Below, piece after piece: positions 45,946-54,900 of a stretch of 64,000 nucleotides of DNA; position 1 is the stretch's first letter, and the number at the start of each line of letters is the position of its first letter. The notes under the pieces were generated by a model. That model worked only from the letters and a program-made list of their open reading frames with translations, did no database searches and was not told the origin of the DNA. This DNA comes from Symploca sp. SIO1C2 (GTDB taxonomy: Bacteria; Cyanobacteriota; Cyanobacteriia; Cyanobacteriales; Coleofasciculaceae). Made by a program: the position numbers and the translations under genes. Where the stretch lies: contig JAAHFP010000001.1 in NCBI GenBank assembly GCA_010672925.1, positions 124,001 through 188,000 of the forward strand. The letters run 5' to 3'.

Positions 45946-46368
45946 TTAAGGACTGCCTGAGATAGCAAAGCTTCCAACAGTAACAAAGAAACCTCCAAGC
46001 GCAGTGATTAAAATGCCGATCAGCATCCAAATTTGGGTTTTGGATAACCTTTTTAGTTCTTTTACATCAATTGCTATTGAGTCTAGCCTTGTTTCTACTT
46101 TGGTTTGGCTTTTCTCTAAGTTACTAAGACATTCATTGATCTTATCAAACTTGTTTCCAAATTTATCAAACTCAGTCTTGGTCTCTTTTGGAAAAGTGTC
46201 TAACTTAGACTGAGTCTCTTTTTGAAAGGTGTCGAACTCAGCCTTAGTCTCTCTTTGAAAGGTATCTAACTTAGTCTCAAACTTTTCGTCAATCTTGTCT
46301 AACTTATAATTGATCTGCTTAAGAATTTCCTCAAGGGAATAAGTTACAGTTATGGGGCTTTGGCTCAT
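45946..46368 (-). CDS. Coiled-coil protein with C-terminal membrane helix
   Basis: 140 aa. Residues 20-70 contain repeated 11-residue units around FQRETKAEFDT, FQKETQSKLDT and FPKETKTEFDK, predicted to form a coiled coil. A second helix follows (NLEKSQTKVETRLDSIAIDV), and a transmembrane segment near the C terminus (IWMLIGILITALGGFFVTVG). It is likely a small tail-anchored protein. DUF1640-like or phage-type t-SNARE-like proteins share this pattern. Function unknown. It lies just upstream of the MntA/HepT pair on the same strand. Confidence 0.6.
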   Translation of the reverse strand: MSQSPITVTYSLEEILKQINYKLDKIDEKFETKLDTFQRETKAEFDTFQKETQSKLDTFPKETKTEFDKFGNKFDKINECLSNLEKSQTKVETRLDSIAIDVKELKRLSKTQIWMLIGILITALGGFFVTVGSFAISGSP

Positions 46369-46463
46369 AGTTTAAACTCCTGGCAATTTGACTTGCGCGA
46401 TCGCTATCCTCAACCAGATTATATTTTAAACTGTTATAGTATCCTGCCGCCCGTTGCTTGATT

Positions 46464-48407
46464 ATGAGAATTTTTGTTCCAGGTCGTCTCTGTCTGTTTG
46501 GTGAACATAGTGATTGGGCAGGAGGCTATCGCCGTCTTAATCCCCAACTAGAGAAAGGATACACCATAATCACCGGTACAAATCAGGGCATTTATGCTCA
46601 GGTAAAATCTCATCCCACCCAGTTGATTGTTAGTTCTACTCTCAATGATGGGACAATTCAAGAACCAATCCGGTTACCGATGGCAAGGGATGCTTTGCTA
46701 ACAGAAGCAAAAAAAGGGGGTTTCTTTAGCTATGCTGCTGGTGTTGCTTACCAATTACTTACCCACTATCCCATAAATGGCCTGGAGCTTGACAATTATC
46801 TAACAGATTTACCTATTAAAAAAGGGTTATCATCAAGTGCTGCTTTCTGTGTCTTAGTTGTTCGTGCTTTTAATCGCTTGTATAACCTTAAACTGACTCT
46901 ACAGGAAGAAATGGAGTGGGCCTATTTAGGAGAAACTACTACTCCTTCTCGCTGTGGCAGAATGGATCAAGCTTGTGCCTACGGTAACCGACCGATCATG
47001 ATGGTCTTTGATGGGGAATCCACGGAAGTCATTGAACTCAAAGTGCCTCAGGATTTGTTTTTAGTAATTGTCGATCTTGGCGCAAGCAAAAATACCAAGG
47101 AAATTCTCCACCAGTTGAATCAATGTTACCCTGTGGCCAGCAATGAAATACAACAAAATGTCCAAAAATATCTAGGTACTATCAGCGCTCAGATTACTCA
47201 GGAAGCAGTGGATGCTATAGAAAGGGGAGATGCTCCTCAGCTTGGGATTCTGATGAAGCGATCGCAGCAAGAATTTGATCAACATTTAATACCAGCCTCT
47301 CCCGAACAATTAACGGCTCCCTTACTGCACCAACTCCTAAATTACCCACCGCTTCAACCCCACATTTTAGGAGGAAAAGGGGTTGGTTCTCAAGGAGATG
47401 GCACAGCTCAGTTTATAGTTAAGGATAAAGCTAGTCAGCAACAAGTTATTCAAATTATTGAGCGAGATTTTCCTCAAATGCAGTCTTTGAAGCTCACCAT
47501 TAAAGCCAGTAAAAAAGTGAAAAAAGCTGTGATTCCTGCAGCCGGTTATGGCACCCGCTTATTCCCAGCTACCAAAGTAGTCAAAAAAGAGCTGTTTCCC
47601 ATTATTGACCAAGATGGTCGCGCCAAGCCAGTAATTATGGCAATTGTGGAAGAAGCAGTGAGTGCTGGGATTGAAGAAGTAGGGATTGTGGTACAAAAAA
47701 GCGATCGCCAATTATTTGAGGATTTCTTTAAGGAGCCACCAAACTCAGAACTTTTCCCCAAACTCTCACCAGAAAATCAGGAATACAGTAAGTACCTACA
47801 GGATTTAGGGGAACGAATTACAATCCTTACTCAGGAAGAACAGGAAGGCTACGGTCATGCAGTATTCTGTGCTCAAGAATGGGTGCAAGATGAGCCCTTT
47901 CTGCTGTTATTGGGGGATCATATTTACTCCTCTACCCAGGAATCTTCTTGTGCTAGTCAAATGCTAGACATTTACGAGCAAGTTGGTCAAAGTGTGGTAG
48001 GCTTAACGGTGATGCCAGCAGAAATTATTCACAAGGCTGGCTGTATTACAGGAGTGTGGCAAGAACCTAACTCGCTCCTGACAGTAACTCAATTTTATGA
48101 AAAGCCAGATATTGAATATGCCAGAGCCCATCTCCATCTGGAGGGTATGGCAGAAGATAGGTTCTTAGCCGTATTTGGTATGTATGTGCTAGAACCGCAA
48201 ATTTTTGCTTATTTGGCAGAAAATATTAACCATAACATCCGGGAAAGGGGAGAATTTCAGCTCACATCTTGTCTAGACAAATTGCAGCAAAATGAGGGTA
48301 TGACTGGTTATCTAGTCAAGGGTGAGTATTTTGATATCGGAATGCCGGAATTTTACCGCCAGTCAATGATTGATTTTCGTTATGCTTCGGAGCAGGAGAA
48401 TTCTTGA
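46464..48407 (+). CDS. GHMP sugar kinase fused to UTP-glucose-1-phosphate uridylyltransferase-type domain
   Basis: 647 aa from the ATG at 46464 (TTG at 46458 is in frame but weaker). N-terminal half: GHMP kinase with MRIFVPGRLCLFGEHSDWAG (sugar-binding start), PIKKGLSSSAAFCVLVVRAF (ATP motif GLSSSAA, about residue 122) and LGGKGVGSQGDGTAQFIV (motif 3). C-terminal half from about residue 354: nucleotidyltransferase of GalU type, KAVIPAAGYGTRLFPATKVV with KKELFPIID, then LLLLGDHIY and FDIGMPEFY. A kinase making a sugar-1-phosphate and a transferase making the UDP-sugar would form a complete salvage route in one chain. The sugar is not identifiable (galactose, glucuronate or another). Confidence 0.85.
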   Translation: MRIFVPGRLCLFGEHSDWAGGYRRLNPQLEKGYTIITGTNQGIYAQVKSHPTQLIVSSTLNDGTIQEPIRLPMARDALLTEAKKGGFFSYAAGVAYQLLTHYPINGLELDNYLTDLPIKKGLSSSAAFCVLVVRAFNRLYNLKLTLQEEMEWAYLGETTTPSRCGRMDQACAYGNRPIMMVFDGESTEVIELKVPQDLFLVIVDLGASKNTKEILHQLNQCYPVASNEIQQNVQKYLGTISAQITQEAVDAIERGDAPQLGILMKRSQQEFDQHLIPASPEQLTAPLLHQLLNYPPLQPHILGGKGVGSQGDGTAQFIVKDKASQQQVIQIIERDFPQMQSLKLTIKASKKVKKAVIPAAGYGTRLFPATKVVKKELFPIIDQDGRAKPVIMAIVEEAVSAGIEEVGIVVQKSDRQLFEDFFKEPPNSELFPKLSPENQEYSKYLQDLGERITILTQEEQEGYGHAVFCAQEWVQDEPFLLLLGDHIYSSTQESSCASQMLDIYEQVGQSVVGLTVMPAEIIHKAGCITGVWQEPNSLLTVTQFYEKPDIEYARAHLHLEGMAEDRFLAVFGMYVLEPQIFAYLAENINHNIRERGEFQLTSCLDKLQQNEGMTGYLVKGEYFDIGMPEFYRQSMIDFRYASEQENS

Positions 48408-48413
48408 GGAAGT

Positions 48414-48462
48414 AATAAGCGCCTAACGGCGAATTCAAAATTCAAAATTCAAAATTCAAAAT
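48414..48462. repeat. GCGCCTAACGGCG cap plus ATTCAAA heptamers
   Basis: AATAAGCGCCTAACGGCG is followed by four to five AATTCAA heptamers, the same composite as at 25553-25610. The cap can form a small CGCC/GGCG hairpin. Confidence 0.8.
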
Positions 48463-48517
48463 TAGTGTAATTCTAGGGAGCAAGATGCTCCCACTACTAA
48501 AATTCTGTACCATGCCA

Positions 48518-49099
48518 CTATGCTGCCAAAACTACTTCTGCACTCAACTCTAACTCCGGAAACGTGGGGGAGATGATCGATTCTGCTCTCCGAAATGCAA
48601 CTGCATCGTAGAAACCTGCCACTAACGTACAGACTGTGATCATTTCTTGAAGAGGATCAACAATCCAGTATTCGGGAATTCCCAGGACAGCATATTCAGA
48701 ACGCTTGCTGCGGTAATCTGTACTTTGAGTAGACTCACTAACGACTTCCAGTACTAAAATTGGGGGAGGTTCATTTAGCTCGATAACTGCTTCTCGATTA
48801 GCCAGACTCTGCCATTGCTCTAGGGGTAAAACAACTACATCGGGAATTCTAGAGGTATCCCAACGCCCTCCACGGGGTGAACGAATACCAACAGCAAACC
48901 TTTGTGCTGTCCAATTTCTCCCCATTTTATTACTCTCATCATCAAAAGTTCGTTCTAGGAATTTCGCAACCCCACCATGTTTCCCTGTGCCAAGACTTGT
49001 AGGGATTAATTCTCCATCAACCAATTCATAGATGGTATCTGTGCCATCGTCATACTTAAGATATTCCTTAAAAGTTAGTTTTTTCGTAGCCAGGGTCAT
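48518..49099 (-). CDS. Uma2-family endonuclease-like protein (DUF820)
   Basis: 193 aa. Uma2 core: LTFKEYLKYDDGTDTIYELV followed by DGELIP; RIPDVVVLPLEQW with the PD of the PD-(D/E)XK fold; PPILVLEVVSESTQSTDYRS with Glu as the second catalytic residue, then the Lys of RSKRSEYAV; and IPEYWIVDP. This family has dozens of copies in many cyanobacteria; its biological role is unsettled. The catalytic residues are intact. ATG at 49099. Confidence 0.88.
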   Translation of the reverse strand: MTLATKKLTFKEYLKYDDGTDTIYELVDGELIPTSLGTGKHGGVAKFLERTFDDESNKMGRNWTAQRFAVGIRSPRGGRWDTSRIPDVVVLPLEQWQSLANREAVIELNEPPPILVLEVVSESTQSTDYRSKRSEYAVLGIPEYWIVDPLQEMITVCTLVAGFYDAVAFRRAESIISPTFPELELSAEVVLAA

Positions 49100-49276
49100 T
49101 GCGATCGCATTCCTTACCTTAGGATTTGGTAATGATCGATAAACTGTCTCGTGTACTTATGATGTGTCTCTACATTATTGCACTTACCACCTTTCCCATT
49201 GTGGCAAATCAGCCAACCAACCAATAGAATATTGAGTCGGGAACTGATCTACCATCCATCAACGTCATTACGAGTC

Positions 49277-50182
49277 ATGTCTTATCTGATTTGGTTATCA
49301 CGAGTCGCACTACTTGGGTTGGCAGCAACCGGAGCAAGTGCTATTTTGCTATTCTCCACAGGGGCTAAGGAAGAAAGTGACTCTAACCAAGTCATTGCTC
49401 TGACTCAGGAAAATATTCAAACCTGGAAATCTCGAGTGGATCAGCCGCCAACTCCTATAATCCAACCTAGTTCACAGAAACAATCAGGGGAAGAGAAAAA
49501 AGTACCTGAGCGCTATTTTGATCTCAACCAAAGCTTGAACCTCAATGCTTCTCTATTTGCCACTCATACCTCCCTGGGGATGGTAGCCATTGGGGTAGCG
49601 GAAGGGAATTATCGTTTATTTATCGAAAACAGTACTCTTTATTTAGAGCAAACAGCAGGTTACTTTGGACACACTGATCCAGGAAACTTATCCTGGGGAG
49701 AAGTAGTGACTAATTTTGGACCTTGTAGTGATCAAGGACGTAGTAGGGGTAATATTGCTAAAGCCGAGCAAATGTGCTCCCAGCGTGCATTGGGAGGACT
49801 TTCTCGACAACTACTGGATTTAAATACAGCGGGAATTGACCCCAATGCTGACTTAGAAGCCTTACTCAACACTGCGGATCTTTACAACCAAGCCAGACTA
49901 ATCCATTCTCGTAAGTTCCCCGAAGCCTTAGTTCTCGCACGCCAAGGAGGTAAAACTGGAGTTGAAGCCATCGCTTGGGCAAGGACTGCATCTTTCTATA
50001 TCAATGAGTATAAAGAGTTTGACTTACAACAGGGAGAGAACAAAGCTAGTGGACTTATTGGCATTTGCGCCAGAGAAAACCTACAAATAACAGAATGGCA
50101 GTGTGTTTATAAAGATCAGTTACGACGAGCTCAGGCTATTGCCTCGGTTTTAGACAAATATCGACAAATTTCTGTAAACTAG
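49277..50182 (+). CDS. Membrane-anchored conserved cyanobacterial protein, unknown function
   Basis: 301 aa from ATG at 49277 (MSYLIWLSRVALLGLAATGA), which places one N-terminal helix directly at the start; an earlier in-frame TTG at 49178 is unlikely. The periplasmic or cytosolic body has SLNLNASLFATHTSLGMVAI near residue 90 and YFGHTDPGNLSWGEVVTNFG near 130. A helical second half follows with four Cys (GPCSDQ, EQMCSQ, GICARE, WQCVYKD), possibly disulphide-bonded. It lies 55 bp upstream of clpS. No family is recognised. Confidence 0.55.
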   Translation: MSYLIWLSRVALLGLAATGASAILLFSTGAKEESDSNQVIALTQENIQTWKSRVDQPPTPIIQPSSQKQSGEEKKVPERYFDLNQSLNLNASLFATHTSLGMVAIGVAEGNYRLFIENSTLYLEQTAGYFGHTDPGNLSWGEVVTNFGPCSDQGRSRGNIAKAEQMCSQRALGGLSRQLLDLNTAGIDPNADLEALLNTADLYNQARLIHSRKFPEALVLARQGGKTGVEAIAWARTASFYINEYKEFDLQQGENKASGLIGICARENLQITEWQCVYKDQLRRAQAIASVLDKYRQISVN

Positions 50183-50237
50183 ATTAGAAATACAGTCTTG
50201 TTTGATTTTTTTTGTCAAGTGTTCTGGTAACAATTTT

Positions 50238-50564
50238 ATGACTATGGTAATCTCAGCGGCTTTGCACGCGACATCCGCCTCGCCCGTTCAAGCTCCTGAG
50301 CGGTCTGGTCAGGTTACCCGCAAGCCTTATCCTAATTATAAGGTGATTGTGCTGAATGATGATTTCAACACATTTAAGCACGTAGCCGAATGTCTGATGA
50401 AATATATTCCTGGGATGACAAGCGATCTCGCCTGGGAACTTACCAATCAGGTTCACAACGAAGGTCAAGCAATTGTCTGGGTTGGTCCCCAAGAACAGGC
50501 AGAACTGTATCATCAGCAACTCAAACGTGCTGGACTCACAATGGCTCCCCTAGAGGTAGCATAA
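50238..50564 (+). CDS. clpS: ATP-dependent Clp protease adaptor ClpS
   Basis: 108 aa from the ATG at 50238. The core motif VIVLNDDFNTFKHVAECLMK (residues about 38-57) contains the LNDDxNT N-degron-binding signature, followed by ALTNQVHNEG-like WELTNQVHNEGQAIVWVGPQ. It delivers N-end-rule substrates to ClpAP/ClpC-type proteases. The N-terminal extension is about 30 residues, typical of cyanobacterial ClpS1 with a variable tail. It is coupled to the next gene (4-nt gap), as in other cyanobacteria. Confidence 0.93.
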   Translation: MTMVISAALHATSASPVQAPERSGQVTRKPYPNYKVIVLNDDFNTFKHVAECLMKYIPGMTSDLAWELTNQVHNEGQAIVWVGPQEQAELYHQQLKRAGLTMAPLEVA

Positions 50565-50568
50565 ACCT

Positions 50569-50865
50569 ATGAGCAAATCCAAAAACGGTAGGTTAGTTTG
50601 GAATCACTCAACCCATATTCCTGGGTTGATTGAGGTGTTAGAGCGGCTCAAAAGTTACAGTGGGGTGCAAACCATTACCCCTGCTGTAATTGGGCGTGCT
50701 AAAAGCCATTGTCCTCGCCTGCAAATAAAAGTATCCGTACCCATTCGCGGTGGGTTTAAGCTAATTGCACGACAAGGAAAAACTTTTCAAGAAGTATTTA
50801 TTCTAACTCAATTGAATAAGACTGAATTACAGGAAGCGATCGCTAAAGCACTGAAACTTAAGTAA
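50569..50865 (+). CDS. DUF2103 family protein
   Basis: 98 aa, starting 4 nt after clpS. It carries the DUF2103 start GRLVWNHSTHIPGLIEVLER and the basic segment RLQIKVSVPIRGGFKLIARQ. The HSTHIPGL segment and His/Cys positions have been taken as metal-binding in the family. It is small, basic and without a membrane segment, and forms a two-gene operon with clpS. Function unknown. It ends a few bases before a CATTTGT heptamer array. Confidence 0.8.
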   Translation: MSKSKNGRLVWNHSTHIPGLIEVLERLKSYSGVQTITPAVIGRAKSHCPRLQIKVSVPIRGGFKLIARQGKTFQEVFILTQLNKTELQEAIAKALKLK

Positions 50866-50867
50866 GT

Positions 50868-51012
50868 GTTGTTTGTCATTTGTCATTTGTCATTTGTCAT
50901 TTGTCATTTGTCATTTGTCATTTGTCATTTGTCATTGGAGCTCTTAGCTCAACATCCTTGCACCTTCTTTTAAATTAACTTATTACTTATTACTTGTTAC
51001 TTATTACTTGTT
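50868..51012. repeat. CATTTGT heptamers and TTACTTA arrays
   Basis: Nine or ten copies of TTTGTCA (50872-50936) follow the DUF2103 gene. TTACTTA/TTACTTG units (50979-51015) abut the 3' end of the next gene. Confidence 0.85.
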
Positions 51013-51014
51013 AC

Positions 51015-51950
51015 TTATAATCTACGAACAGTTACCAAATATTGTCCCAAAAAAGGTAAGCCCCCAATCGCAGGTAGTAGGTAACGTGAGGTACAAAGTA
51101 GACCTAAGGCAGCGGCAGTAGGAGCAGCAAAATAAGGCTGGTAGAAAGCAATCAAAGCAGCATCACGAGTCCCAACACCAGCAAAAGTTAGGGGTAACAA
51201 ACCAGCTAAAATTGCCAGGGGAGAAAGCGCCAAATTAGCGATAAAAGGCGTCCAAGCATTCAGGGCTAGGATAAATAACCAAATTTGTAGCAGATGCAAA
51301 AACCAGATAAAGATAGATGTAGTTGTAATTTTCAACAACTGTCTTTTATCTCGCCAGAAATAGTTATGCATTTCCCCCCAAGATGTTTGTAACTGTTCTA
51401 GCCTAGGGCGTAGTTTTTTAGGCGAAAATCTTTTGCTGACCAGAAAAAATATTCGGGCAAATTTACGGGAAGAGAGTAACAATATACCGCTAAATAAGCC
51501 AACTGCTACGATAAGACTCATCAACCCAAACCACCAATCTTTTTGGGGATAAAAGAGCAAGCCAAAGACGCACCACAGCAATAGGGAAAGTAAATCGCAG
51601 ATTTTCTCAAATACAACTAAGGATAGGGACAAAGAGCCATCTAAATGCCCTCGCTGCTTGAGAAAATAAGCTTTGACAATATCCCCCATTTTGGAAGGTA
51701 GTACCATGTTGAGAACACTAGCTGCCAGAATGAGACGATTAGCTTCCCCAAAACCCAAGGTGGAGCTAGGCATCAACTGTTGTAGCCTCCAAGCAGTAAA
51801 CATGGTTAGGGGAACCACCATGCCTAAACTTACCGTCATCCACCAGAGGTTACAGTTCTCCAATACTTTGATTAATCCCTGAAAATCTATTTTCCAGTAA
51901 ATTACTGCTAGGATAATCAGGCTGACGACCAAGGAAATCGTGCGTTTCAT
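51015..51950 (-). CDS. Lysylphosphatidylglycerol-synthase-type integral membrane protein (UPF0104/AglD)
   Basis: 311 aa with seven to eight transmembrane helices (ISLVVSLIILAVIYWKIDF; WMTVSLGMVVPLTMFTAWRL; FGLMSLIVAVGLFSGILLL; FIWFLHLLQIWLFILALNAW; LAILAGLLPLTFAGVGTRDA). The GMGVGTRDA-like segment FAGVGTRDAALIAFY and the VLPSKMGDIVKAY segment are hallmarks of the flippase-type LPG_synthase_TM family. These proteins move or transfer lipids or polyprenyl glycans; a transferase domain is absent, so the function is open. ATG at 51950. Confidence 0.82.
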   Translation of the reverse strand: MKRTISLVVSLIILAVIYWKIDFQGLIKVLENCNLWWMTVSLGMVVPLTMFTAWRLQQLMPSSTLGFGEANRLILAASVLNMVLPSKMGDIVKAYFLKQRGHLDGSLSLSLVVFEKICDLLSLLLWCVFGLLFYPQKDWWFGLMSLIVAVGLFSGILLLSSRKFARIFFLVSKRFSPKKLRPRLEQLQTSWGEMHNYFWRDKRQLLKITTTSIFIWFLHLLQIWLFILALNAWTPFIANLALSPLAILAGLLPLTFAGVGTRDAALIAFYQPYFAAPTAAALGLLCTSRYLLPAIGGLPFLGQYLVTVRRL

Positions 51951-52300
51951 GAAAATTTGCTTCTGAAACCCCGCCCTAGAAGGACAGCTTTCAATTTAGC
52001 ATTCTGTCGGAGGGTAAGGGAAACAAGGAAGCTGGGGAAGCTGAGGGAGCTGGGGAGCGCTGACAAGGGTAGGTTTTTTACTTTCGGGTTGAGACAAGAC
52101 AAGGAAGACAAGGTGACAAGGGAGAAAAACCGTACCAAATTCTGTTCGGTTGTTAAAATCTTTTTGCTGTACTTCGTAATACAACAGCACATACCCATTA
52201 GCTATTAAAAGAATCTGGCATAAGTAAGAACTTGAGTTAGATAGGATAATATTAACTTTGAATGGATAAGTGATTAAAAACTTACTTAGATAAATACTGT
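51951..52300. other. Gap with GC-rich and AGCTGGGG repeats, upstream of the heme lyase gene
   Basis: It contains GGAAGCTGGGGAAGCTGAGG (about 52029-52048) and a GACAAGACAAGGAAGACAAGG run (52094-52114). The segment 52200-52300 is AT-rich and presumably carries the promoter of the ccsA-type gene; its -10 could not be fixed. No reliable coding region was seen. Confidence 0.6.
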
Positions 52301-53383
52301 ATGGACTTGGTTACCCTCCAAAACCAATTGGATAATAGTGCATTCTTTGTCCTTTTGGTGACAATGTTACTCTACTGGGTAGGAGCGGCTTTTCCTGCTC
52401 TTCCCTACCTATCAGCCCTCTCAACAGCAGGAATGGCGATCGCTAATCTTAGCATGGCTGCCTTACTCGGCGCCCGTTGGTTAGAAGCAGGCTATTTCCC
52501 TTTAAGTAATCTGTATGAATCCCTGTTTTTCCTGGCTTGGGGGATTACTACAGTTCACCTAATTGCCGAAAACATGAGCCGCAGCCGGTTAGTGGGTGTG
52601 GCAACAGCGCCAGTAGCCATGGGAATCACTGCCTTTGCTGCGCTGAAACTACCATCGGAAATGCAAGTTTCTGAACCTTTGGTGCCTGCGCTGAAATCCA
52701 ATTGGTTGATGATGCATGTTAGTGTCATGATGCTCAGCTACTCAGCACTGATGGTAGGTGCAGTATTAGCGATCGCTTTTTTAGTAGTTACTCGTGGGCA
52801 AAATATAGAGCTAAAAGGTAGTTCTGTCGGTACAGGAGGATATCGCAGCAAGGATGATTCGGTAAATAGTCCTCGTTACCGTTTGCTCAGAAATGGTGAG
52901 GAAACAACCCCTCAGCTACAGCCTACCTCTGCTAATGTCTCAGCAACAGCCCTGCTTGAACAAGGCAATAACTCAGGTGGTACCGCAGTTTTAGATATGG
53001 TTACAACCGCAGGGCCATCCGTACAATCTTTGTCCAGTACACCAATTCTTTCACCACAACGCTTGAGTCTTGCGGAAACTCTCGATAATATTAGCTATCG
53101 TATCATTGGACTAGGATTTCCCTTGCTCACAATTGGGATTATTGCTGGTGCTGTTTGGGCAAATGAGGCTTGGGGTTCCTACTGGAGTTGGGATCCTAAA
53201 GAAACCTGGGCATTAATTACTTGGTTAGTTTTTGCCGCCTATCTCCATGCTCGCATTACTCGTGGTTGGCAAGGAAGACGGCCAGCAATTTTGGCAGCAA
53301 CGGGATTTATCGTAGTCTGGATTTGCTATCTTGGGGTGAATCTACTGGGCAAAGGATTACATTCCTACGGCTGGTTTTTCTAG
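52301..53383 (+). CDS. ccsA: Cytochrome c biogenesis heme lyase, CcsA type (WWD protein)
   Basis: 360 aa, multi-spanning, with the WWD signature [17 protein letters not shown] (about residue 290), and flanking His-containing helices such as [20 protein letters not shown]. Together with Ccs1 (ResB-like) it presents heme to apocytochrome c on the lumenal side of the thylakoid or plasma membrane. A soluble insert of about 95 residues (residues 165-255, [20 protein letters not shown] onwards) lies between two helices and is longer than in chloroplast CcsA. Databases call the same protein CcsB in some cyanobacteria. ATG at 52301. Confidence 0.9.
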   Translation: MDLVTLQNQLDNSAFFVLLVTMLLYWVGAAFPALPYLSALSTAGMAIANLSMAALLGARWLEAGYFPLSNLYESLFFLAWGITTVHLIAENMSRSRLVGVATAPVAMGITAFAALKLPSEMQVSEPLVPALKSNWLMMHVSVMMLSYSALMVGAVLAIAFLVVTRGQNIELKGSSVGTGGYRSKDDSVNSPRYRLLRNGEETTPQLQPTSANVSATALLEQGNNSGGTAVLDMVTTAGPSVQSLSSTPILSPQRLSLAETLDNISYRIIGLGFPLLTIGIIAGAVWANEAWGSYWSWDPKETWALITWLVFAAYLHARITRGWQGRRPAILAATGFIVVWICYLGVNLLGKGLHSYGWFF

Positions 53384-53500
53384 AGGTTCCAGGTTGTGAA
53401 AGCAAATCTTTCCAAATACTGTTTACATCAAGCCAGCTGTTGACCCAAACTGACTAAATGGTTGAAAGGCAAATTACAAATTTAATCGGGGAAAATCAGC

Positions 53501-54832
53501 GTGGACAAGCAGTTTAAGCCACTTTCTTCTGGTGAAGTTCTCTTAGTTGAGCAATCTAATCAACTATTGATTGAACATTCCACATTTAGAGTTGGTGAAT
53601 TAGCAGAAGCCATAAGGGTGCAGCTGGAAAATGGTTTAGGTGAATGGAGCCCAGAAAAGAATGCCTGGTTTAGTGAAGATGGTGTTCCTTGTGAAGTTCT
53701 GAAATTTACTGCCAATGGTTGGGAAAGGGGCAAAGTAAGAATCCGTTTGGAATTTTGCCCCCAAGACTATGAGGAGGAAACTGAAGATGCCTCTGCTAAC
53801 TTCTCGGAAGAGTTAACTCCAGCAGCATCAGTAGTTGAGGAAGATGAATTAGATCTAGAAGCCCCCACTCTCATTGAAGAGGGACTAGAACTAGATTCAC
53901 TAACTGAGGAAGATGAATTAGATCTAGAAGCACCCACTCTCATTGAAGAAGGATTAGAATTAGACTCACTAGCTGAGGACGATGAACTAGATCTAGAAGC
54001 CCCCACCGTAATTGAAGAGGGACTAGAACTAGATTCACTAGCTGAGGAAGATGAACTAGATCTAGATATACCTGCTGTAGCGGAAGAGGAACTAGATCTA
54101 GATTCACTAGCCGAGGAAGATGAACTAGATCTAGATATACCTGCTGTAGCGGAAGAGGAACTAGATCTAGATTCACTAGCTGAGGAGGATGAACTAGATC
54201 TAGATATACCTGCTGTAGCGGAAGAGGAACTAGATCTAGATTCACTAGCTGAGGAAGATGAATTAGATTTAGACATACCTACTGTCGCAGAAGAGGAGCT
54301 AGATCTAGAAGCACTAGCTGAAGAAGATGAATTAGATCTAGATACTCCTGACAATATTTACGCAGAGATGGATCTAGAAGTCTCAGACGGCTCTGCAGAA
54401 GATCTGGATATAGCTCAAATGTCAACCAGTCTAGAGGAAGACTTTGATCTAGGAGATATCTCTCAAAATCTTGAGCAAGAGTTAGAGTTTGTAGAAGCCC
54501 CAGTAGCAAGCGATGATGAGTTGCTTGATTTAGCAGAAATGTCTACAGAAGAGGAGAATGACCTTGATTTTGAGGCAATGTCTGTAGGAGAAGACGATAG
54601 CCTTGATTTTGGGGCAATGTCTGTAGGAGAAGACGACAACCTGGATTTTGGGGCAATGTCTGTAGGGGAAGATGATGACCTAGATTTTGGTGAAATGGAC
54701 AGCTTCGGTGATGAGTTTCAGATTGAAGACATTCCCTCCAATAATAAATTAGAAGATAATGAAACTGACCCCCTACTTGATGATGTTTGGCAGGATTTAA
54801 ATGAGACAAGCCATCAGAACCATCAGTGGTAA
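53501..54832 (+). CDS. KGK-domain protein with acidic 23-aa repeats
   Basis: 443 aa, GTG start at 53501. The first 85 residues form a KGK-type domain (QFKPLSSGEVLLVEQSNQLL; FRVGELAEAIRV; NGWERGKVRIRLEF). Residues 113-273 are seven 23-aa units EEDELDLDIPAVAEEELDLD (first three variant, three identical), almost all Asp/Glu/Leu. From about 360, three or four 13-aa units MSVGEDDSLDFGA follow. The acidic tail suggests a protein-interaction or cation-binding region. The stop codon is the last base before the right end of the TnpB element. Function unknown. Confidence 0.75.
   Translation: MDKQFKPLSSGEVLLVEQSNQLLIEHSTFRVGELAEAIRVQLENGLGEWSPEKNAWFSEDGVPCEVLKFTANGWERGKVRIRLEFCPQDYEEETEDASANFSEELTPAASVVEEDELDLEAPTLIEEGLELDSLTEEDELDLEAPTLIEEGLELDSLAEDDELDLEAPTVIEEGLELDSLAEEDELDLDIPAVAEEELDLDSLAEEDELDLDIPAVAEEELDLDSLAEEDELDLDIPAVAEEELDLDSLAEEDELDLDIPTVAEEELDLEALAEEDELDLDTPDNIYAEMDLEVSDGSAEDLDIAQMSTSLEEDFDLGDISQNLEQELEFVEAPVASDDELLDLAEMSTEEENDLDFEAMSVGEDDSLDFGAMSVGEDDNLDFGAMSVGEDDDLDFGEMDSFGDEFQIEDIPSNNKLEDNETDPLLDDVWQDLNETSHQNHQW
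53837..54319. repeat. Seven tandem 69-bp coding repeats in the KGK gene
   Basis: Units recur every 69 bp (23 codons) and contain GATCTAGAT-type AGATCTAGA palindromic hexamers. Three central units are identical at protein level, and their DNA differs by only a few bases (e.g. GCCGAG/GCTGAG), pointing to recent duplication. Confidence 0.9.
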
Positions 54833-54900
54833 TTGACATCCTCTCCCAGCAACCCTAGCGGGTATGCAGGGAGATTCCTGAGGTCGCCCCCAGAATTTCC
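54833..54900 (-). ncRNA. Likely omega/reRNA scaffold at the right end of the TnpB element
   Basis: In TnpB elements the guide RNA covers the 3' end of tnpB and the right end. Here the last codons of tnpB overlap a stem-loop formed by CTCCCAGC (54843-54850) and TGCAGGGAG (54865-54873 region). The guide would be the adjoining host sequence, beginning TTACCACTGATGG on the minus strand. This is inferred from the family. Confidence 0.45.

Noticed and set aside
51957..52208. 83-aa ORF upstream of the heme lyase gene
   Set aside because: It is composed of GGAAGCTGGGG and GACAAGG repeat sequence and has no homologous feel or start signal.
53767..54354. Ser-rich minus-strand frame in the KGK gene
   Set aside because: It is the mirror of the acidic plus-strand repeats (GAA/GAT give TTC/ATC and Ser codons), with no start or family support.
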